Positions 59,684 to 64,000 of a stretch of 64,000 nucleotides of DNA are shown one piece after another. The stretch covers positions 62,001-126,000 of the forward strand of contig NZ_JBIFFV010000007.1 of the NCBI RefSeq assembly GCF_043557345.1, given 5' to 3'. Source of the DNA: Sulfitobacter sp043557345 (GTDB lineage Bacteria > Pseudomonadota > Alphaproteobacteria > Rhodobacterales > Rhodobacteraceae). A program made the position numbers and the translations under genes. Each line of letters opens with the position of its first letter. The first letter of the stretch is position 1. Below the pieces are notes generated by a model, which saw only the letters and a program-made list of their open reading frames with translations, made no database searches and was not told the DNA's origin.

Positions 59684-61294
59684 TTACTCCGCCTCTTTGG
59701 TCATGTTCCAAAACACCGGCACGGGCGATGGCAGCATGTTCTGGATCGTGTTGCGACGCGCCTGCGGGATCAGATACTCCCCCATCATGATGTAATTGAC
59801 GTTATCCATGACGTGTTTCTGGATCTCGACCGCCACTTCCTTTTGCGCCTCGGGCCCTTCGGCCTTCATGAACTTCGCACGCAGTTCTTCGATCTCGGGG
59901 TCATCGGGCCAGCCGAACCACGCCTCGTCGCCACGGCCACTGACCATCACGTTGGTCAGCGGGTCCGAAATCTCGGGCACCATCCAGTTGGTGAAGAACA
60001 TGTTCCAGCCACCCTCAGAGACCGGGCTTTGCTGGGCGCGGCGCTGCACGACCGATTGCCAGTCCATCGACTGCATGTCGACTTCGAAACCCGCCTCGCG
60101 CAGGGCTTGGGCGGCCACCACCGGCTGGTTGATCAGGCTGATCACATCCGTCGGCGCCATCAGCACGATGGGCGTGCCGTCATAGCCCGCCTCTTCGAGC
60201 AATGCCTTGGCCTTTTCAGGGTCCGCGCCGCCGGTCACGATCTCGGCATCCGCTTCGTCGCCCAGAGGAGTCGAACAACCAAAGATCGCGCCGCAGACGT
60301 TGTAATAGGCCGGGTCGCCCTGCATCGTTTGCAGCATGGATTCTTGGTCCAGCGCCGCCATCGCCGCTTGACGGACCAGTTTGTTGTCAAAGGGCGGGTG
60401 CAGGTGGTTGGGCCGGCCGATGGTCACATAGCCAAGGTCATCGCGGGTCTCGACCGTGACCTCGGGGCTGGCGTCGAGGATCGGCAGCAGGTCGATCTGC
60501 ACCTGTTCGAGATAGTCGATCTCTCCGGCCGAGAGCGCGTTGATCGCGGTGAGTGCGTCGGGCATCGTGGTCCAGACCACACGGTCGACATTGACCACCT
60601 TGCCACCCGCCATCCACGAGGCTTCCTCATCGCGCGGCACGTAGTCGTCGAACTTCTCATAGGTGACGTTCACGCCGGGCTCGTATTCATCTTGGTTAAA
60701 GACGAAGGGGCCGGAGCCGATATATTCCGTGATCGTCTCATCCGCCGAAGTTTCGGCCACGCGCTTGGGCATGATGAAGGGCGGCACGGCGGATTGTTTG
60801 GAGATCACCGACAAGAGCGGGCCGAAAGGCTCGGTCAGGGTCCAGACGACGGTCTTCTCGTCGCTGGCCTCAAGGCTTTCGGTCACGTCAAAGATCAACT
60901 GGCCGCCGCCGTCGCGCTTGCCCCAGCGTTTGAGCGAGGCCACGACATCCTCGCCAGTCACCGGCGCGCCGTCATGGAACATCAGCCCATCGCGCAGGGT
61001 GAAAGTATAGACGAGCCCGTCATCCGAGACCTCCCAGCTGGCCATCTGGGGCTGCGGCTCGAAATTTTCGTCCACGGCGGTCAGCACGTCATAGACCATA
61101 TAGCCGTGGTTGCGGGTGATATGTGCGGTGGTGATGACCGGATCGAGAACCCGCAGGCCCGAGTGCATGACCGCGGTGATGGTCGTTTCGCCATCCTGCG
61201 CCGCCAGAGAGCCGGGTGCCAAAAGCGCCGTGGTCGCGGCAAAGGCGGCGGCAAGTCCGCGCGACTGTTTCAGTGCCGATCGTAGAGGTATCAT
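59684..61294 (-). CDS. Dipeptide-type ABC transporter substrate-binding protein (DppA-like)
   Basis: A 536-residue periplasmic binding protein of the SBP family 5 (peptides, nickel, glutathione). Signal peptide RSALKQSRGLAAAFAATTALLAPGSLAAQ in positions 6-34. Family core: YTFTLRDGLMFHDGAPVTGEDVV and LDQESMLQTMQG. Follows the M81 gene by 33 bases, so the two are co-transcribed. Ligand: a peptide or peptide-like molecule, inferred from the peptidase neighbours. Confidence 0.93.
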   Translation of the reverse strand: MIPLRSALKQSRGLAAAFAATTALLAPGSLAAQDGETTITAVMHSGLRVLDPVITTAHITRNHGYMVYDVLTAVDENFEPQPQMASWEVSDDGLVYTFTLRDGLMFHDGAPVTGEDVVASLKRWGKRDGGGQLIFDVTESLEASDEKTVVWTLTEPFGPLLSVISKQSAVPPFIMPKRVAETSADETITEYIGSGPFVFNQDEYEPGVNVTYEKFDDYVPRDEEASWMAGGKVVNVDRVVWTTMPDALTAINALSAGEIDYLEQVQIDLLPILDASPEVTVETRDDLGYVTIGRPNHLHPPFDNKLVRQAAMAALDQESMLQTMQGDPAYYNVCGAIFGCSTPLGDEADAEIVTGGADPEKAKALLEEAGYDGTPIVLMAPTDVISLINQPVVAAQALREAGFEVDMQSMDWQSVVQRRAQQSPVSEGGWNMFFTNWMVPEISDPLTNVMVSGRGDEAWFGWPDDPEIEELRAKFMKAEGPEAQKEVAVEIQKHVMDNVNYIMMGEYLIPQARRNTIQNMLPSPVPVFWNMTKEAE

Positions 61295-61327
61295 GTGGTT
61301 TTCCCTTGTTGGGTGATCTTTTGGTTT

Positions 61328-62902
61328 TTATTGGGCCACGGCGGTCTTGCCGCCATGGTCAGGTGGTGCGCTTTGGGCACCGTCGGCCCCGAAACGGGGG
61401 CCATTCGGGGACAGCCGAAGCCCCGCACGCAGGCGCGTGAAGGGCAAATCGGCTGGATTGAGGGGCATCGGCCCCGGCGCGCAGGCGACAAGAATGTCGC
61501 GCGCGATGGGGGCAAAGTCTGCGCGGAAATGGGTGGAGCTTTTGACCACCAGAAGATCCATCTCTTCGGGTTGGATACCGACAAAACGGAACATCTCGCG
61601 GTCGGCCATTTGGGCGATGCGGCTGGTCACGACGACATGGACCCCGCCGATGCGCAGGCAGGCCGAAGGGCCGAGGTCCAGCGCCGTGCCGCCGTAATAG
61701 GGGCCGGTCGCGCGCAGCGTGCCGTCGCAAAGATGCTGGACCGTCGCCGTCGTTTCAAATGGCGCGTCATCCGCGATGTCGGCATGGCCGCCAAGGCGCA
61801 GGTTAACCTCGGCACCGACCCCGGCCTGATGCGCCGCTTGGGCGGCGGCGGGGTCGACGATCAACCCGATGGCCGCGTTCTGCGCCTCGGCCTTCACCAA
61901 GGCGCGCAACATGCCCGTGGTGGCCGAGACGCCGCCCGCGCCGGGGTTGTCTTGAGTATCGGCGATGACCACAGGCCCCCGCCCCGGCCCGGCGGCACGC
62001 GACAGCGCCTCGGCCACTGCTCTGTCGGGGTCATAGGCGTCATTTTCCAAAAAGGCAGGCGCTGCCGCCTCATAGGCTGCGGCAAGCCTGTCGGCGGCGG
62101 CATCTGCTACGGTCTGCGTCTCGCCATAGGCGACGGCAACGGGGCCGCAATCGGGAATATCCGCCGCCGGGAAACCCATGAACAGGCTGGCCGTAAGCGC
62201 CTCCGCAGCTTCGCAGGCGGCGACCCCTTCATAGAGTTCACGCCCCGGCGACATTTCGGTCGATTGAAACGGGATCGGCACCAAATACGACATCTGGCGA
62301 AAGGCTTTGGCCGGACGCTGGCCGGTCGTCATGATCCGGTCGAGCTGACGGGCCGCGGCGGCGCCGGTATCGGCCATGTCCACATGCGGATAGGTGCGAA
62401 AACCGACGAGCACATCGACATTCGCAACGAAATCTTCAGAGATATTGCCGTGCAGATCGAGCGCCGTAGCGATCGGCACCTCCGGCCCCACGACCGCACG
62501 CAGACGGCGGACAAGCTCTCCTTCCCCGTCGTCGAGATGCTCCGCCACCATAGCCCCGTGCAGGTCCAGAAAGACCCCGTCGAGCGGCCCGGCCTGCCGA
62601 ATGCCTTCGATAATCTCGCCCGCAATCGTCTCATAGGCGTCGCGGCTGACATGGGCCGAGGGGATCGCCCCCGCCCAGAGGATCGGAACGATCTCCCAAC
62701 CCTGCACTTGGCCCACCCGCAGCGCGCCCGCCATGCCAAGGTTGACCTCTTCGAAGGCGGGCAACATCGCCGCGCCGCGCACCATGGGGACATAGCCGCC
62801 GCCCAGTTGAAAAGCCTGCATATCCGCCGGGTTGGGGGCGAATGTGTTCGTCTCGTGCAGAAAGCCCGCAACAGCCACGCGCATTCCAGAACCACTTTCC
62901 AA
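61328..62902 (-). CDS. M81-family metallopeptidase (MlrC-like)
   Basis: A 524-residue peptidase of the M81 family, whose best-known member MlrC cleaves linear tetrapeptide steps in microcystin breakdown. The diagnostic N-terminus RVAVAGFLHETNTFAPNPAD carries a zinc ligand; further His/Asp/Glu-rich segments follow (LHGAMVAEHLDDGEGE and ADTQDNPGAGGVSATTGM). TTG at 62902 is the best start because AAGGAG lies six bases upstream; ATG at 62884 (MRVAVAG) fits the family N-terminus but has no good ribosome site. First gene of the operon, divergent from an IclR regulator. Confidence 0.9.
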   Translation of the reverse strand: MESGSGMRVAVAGFLHETNTFAPNPADMQAFQLGGGYVPMVRGAAMLPAFEEVNLGMAGALRVGQVQGWEIVPILWAGAIPSAHVSRDAYETIAGEIIEGIRQAGPLDGVFLDLHGAMVAEHLDDGEGELVRRLRAVVGPEVPIATALDLHGNISEDFVANVDVLVGFRTYPHVDMADTGAAAARQLDRIMTTGQRPAKAFRQMSYLVPIPFQSTEMSPGRELYEGVAACEAAEALTASLFMGFPAADIPDCGPVAVAYGETQTVADAAADRLAAAYEAAAPAFLENDAYDPDRAVAEALSRAAGPGRGPVVIADTQDNPGAGGVSATTGMLRALVKAEAQNAAIGLIVDPAAAQAAHQAGVGAEVNLRLGGHADIADDAPFETTATVQHLCDGTLRATGPYYGGTALDLGPSACLRIGGVHVVVTSRIAQMADREMFRFVGIQPEEMDLLVVKSSTHFRADFAPIARDILVACAPGPMPLNPADLPFTRLRAGLRLSPNGPRFGADGAQSAPPDHGGKTAVAQ

Positions 62903-62955
62903 ACCTGTCTCCTTCGCCTTCTCGGCCCCTTCATCGGCAAGGCCACGCCCATTGT

Positions 62956-62972
62956 GTATCGCATTGCAATAC
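62956..62972. promoter_or_regulatory. IclR operator-like palindrome between M81 and IclR genes
   Basis: GTATCGCATTGCAATAC, a 17-base palindrome with seven of eight arm positions matching around a central T, in the 130-base divergent gap. Placement suits control of both transcripts by the adjacent IclR protein. Confidence 0.65.
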
Positions 62973-63032
62973 AGCTATAGTGCACAGCAAGCGTAAGCGG
63001 CGCTTTAACGATTCGTCAACTACAGGCCATTT

Positions 63033-63839
63033 ATGAGTAGATTTTTCCGTGAAGACGCCTCGCAGGCGGCGCAGAATCAGGCAGAGGACGACCGTTTGTT
63101 CGTCCGGGCGGCAGATCGCGCAATGCAGGTGCTGGGGGCCTTTCACAACGCGACCGGGCCAATGACCCTTTCCGACATCGCCAAGAGTGCCAGCATCGAC
63201 CGATCCGCGGCGCAACGGCTGGTCCATACGCTCACCAAACTCGGCTATATCCGGCGCAGCGGGGATGACCGCGGCTACCTGCCGGGCATTCGCCTGCTGG
63301 ATCACACGCTTGATCTGCTGCGGCTCGACCCCGTGGTGCAGAAGGCCACCCCCGTCTTGCTGGAACTGCGCAAATCCCTACGCGAGCGGGTCGATCTCAG
63401 CCTCTATGACGAGACGCGGCTGATCTATGCCCTGCGCATGCAAAGCAAACGCGAGACCTTTTTCGCCACCCTCGTGGGTCATAGCGTGCCGACCTTTTGC
63501 ACCGCGGGCGGCCGCGCCGCGCTGGCACAGCTTCCCGATGACGCGGCGCGCGAAATTCTCACCCGCGCACCTTTGCACCCTTTCACCGCCAGCACCAAGA
63601 CCGACCCCGAAGCGATCATGGCCGAGCTTGGCACCGCCCGCGAAAACCGCTTTGCCGTGGTCTGCGATGAATATGCTTTGGGCGAGGTGGCGGTAGGCGT
63701 CGCCATCACCAACCGGAACGGCGCGCCCTTAAGCGCGATACATCTCGCAGGCTCCCTCTCGGAATACACGCCGGAGGAATTTGTCGCCAAGGCCGCCCCC
63801 CTCGCCATAGAGGCCGCCAGTGCCATCATGGCCGGGTGA
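63033..63839 (+). CDS. IclR-family transcriptional regulator
   Basis: A 268-residue IclR regulator: HTH MTLSDIAKSASIDRSAAQRLVHTLTKLGYI (about residues 45-75) and an effector domain with LVGHSVPTFCTAGGRAALAQ. Divergent from the M81-Dpp-M20 operon and very likely its regulator, responding to the peptide or a degradation product. Confidence 0.93.
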   Translation: MSRFFREDASQAAQNQAEDDRLFVRAADRAMQVLGAFHNATGPMTLSDIAKSASIDRSAAQRLVHTLTKLGYIRRSGDDRGYLPGIRLLDHTLDLLRLDPVVQKATPVLLELRKSLRERVDLSLYDETRLIYALRMQSKRETFFATLVGHSVPTFCTAGGRAALAQLPDDAAREILTRAPLHPFTASTKTDPEAIMAELGTARENRFAVVCDEYALGEVAVGVAITNRNGAPLSAIHLAGSLSEYTPEEFVAKAAPLAIEAASAIMAG

Positions 63840-63984
63840 TGGCCCAAAGCCTCGAATATAGTCACCCCCGCCTTCGGCAAAGGGTTTCGCCGCGAATTTA
63901 CTTGCGTTGCTAAATTCTTTCTCCGAAGTTCGCGACATCAGGGCGCGGATGCGGCTTTGAAAACCACGAACGAAAGGAACCGGA
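63840..63984. other. Intergenic region before the last gene
   Basis: 145 bases with no gene. Presumably contains the promoter for the gene starting at 63985; no palindrome or terminator stands out. Confidence 0.5.
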
Positions 63985-64000
63985 ATGACCGACAGTAAAC
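63985..64000 (+). CDS. Start of a further gene (partial)
   Basis: ATG at 63985 preceded by AAAGGAACCGG, coding MTDSK before the window ends. Too short to identify. The ribosome site and the spacing after the IclR gene support a real start. Confidence 0.55.

Overview
The window is high-GC chromosomal DNA most likely from a Rhodobacterales (Roseobacter-group) alphaproteobacterium. The evidence is the gene order small protein-murA-DUF2948-membrane protein-hisD-UPF0262-LMW phosphatase, the SmoEFGK/MtlK-type polyol system, two TRAP transporters, and housekeeping genes (lepA, two tRNAs). No prophage, insertion sequence or CRISPR array is visible.

Region by region. (1) 1-10.4 kb, minus strand: one polycistron encoding a TRAP transporter, an IclR regulator and a beta-oxidation set whose two acyl-CoA dehydrogenases look like the PimC/PimD heteromeric pair. 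It probably imports and degrades dicarboxylic or similar acids. (2) 10.7-12.4 kb: a Tat-exported metallo-beta-lactamase-fold protein and a BKACE-family enzyme. (3) 12.5-13.5 kb: an AT-richer two-gene islet (GNAT-like protein plus a small acidic protein) with its own terminator, then a stretch of stem-loops before lepA. (4) 13.7-22 kb: lepA, a lipoprotein and the conserved murA/hisD block. tRNA-Thr follows, with repeated copies of its own 3' end downstream, then a Cu/Zn SOD and tRNA-Arg. (5) 22.1-27.4 kb: two divergent membrane histidine kinases, an SDR, and a LuxR-type regulator with no synthase nearby. (6) 28-31.1 kb: an arsenate operon (ArsR-ArsC fusion, GAPDH, ArsJ).

(7) 31.1-44.3 kb: a polyol catabolic region. 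SmoEFGK imports sorbitol or mannitol, MtlK oxidises it to fructose, and a fructokinase phosphorylates fructose. Zwf-Edd-Eda then runs the Entner-Doudoroff route, with LacI and ROK regulators interleaved. (8) 44.4-47.1 kb: an MDR oxidoreductase divergent from a TetR regulator and an EamA exporter. (9) 47.1-52.8 kb: a second TRAP transporter in an operon with an amidase and a 2-hydroxyacid dehydrogenase. (10) 53-63.8 kb: a decayed SDR, then an operon for a peptide-like substrate (M81 peptidase, Dpp-type ABC importer, two M20 hydrolases), divergent from an IclR regulator. A further gene begins at the right edge.

Three of the four binding-protein genes (smoE, the second dctP, dppA) are followed at once by a strong hairpin before the permease genes, suggesting excess expression of the binding protein. 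Several operator-like palindromes sit in the expected places next to regulators. All functions are read from sequence motifs and context; no database search was possible.
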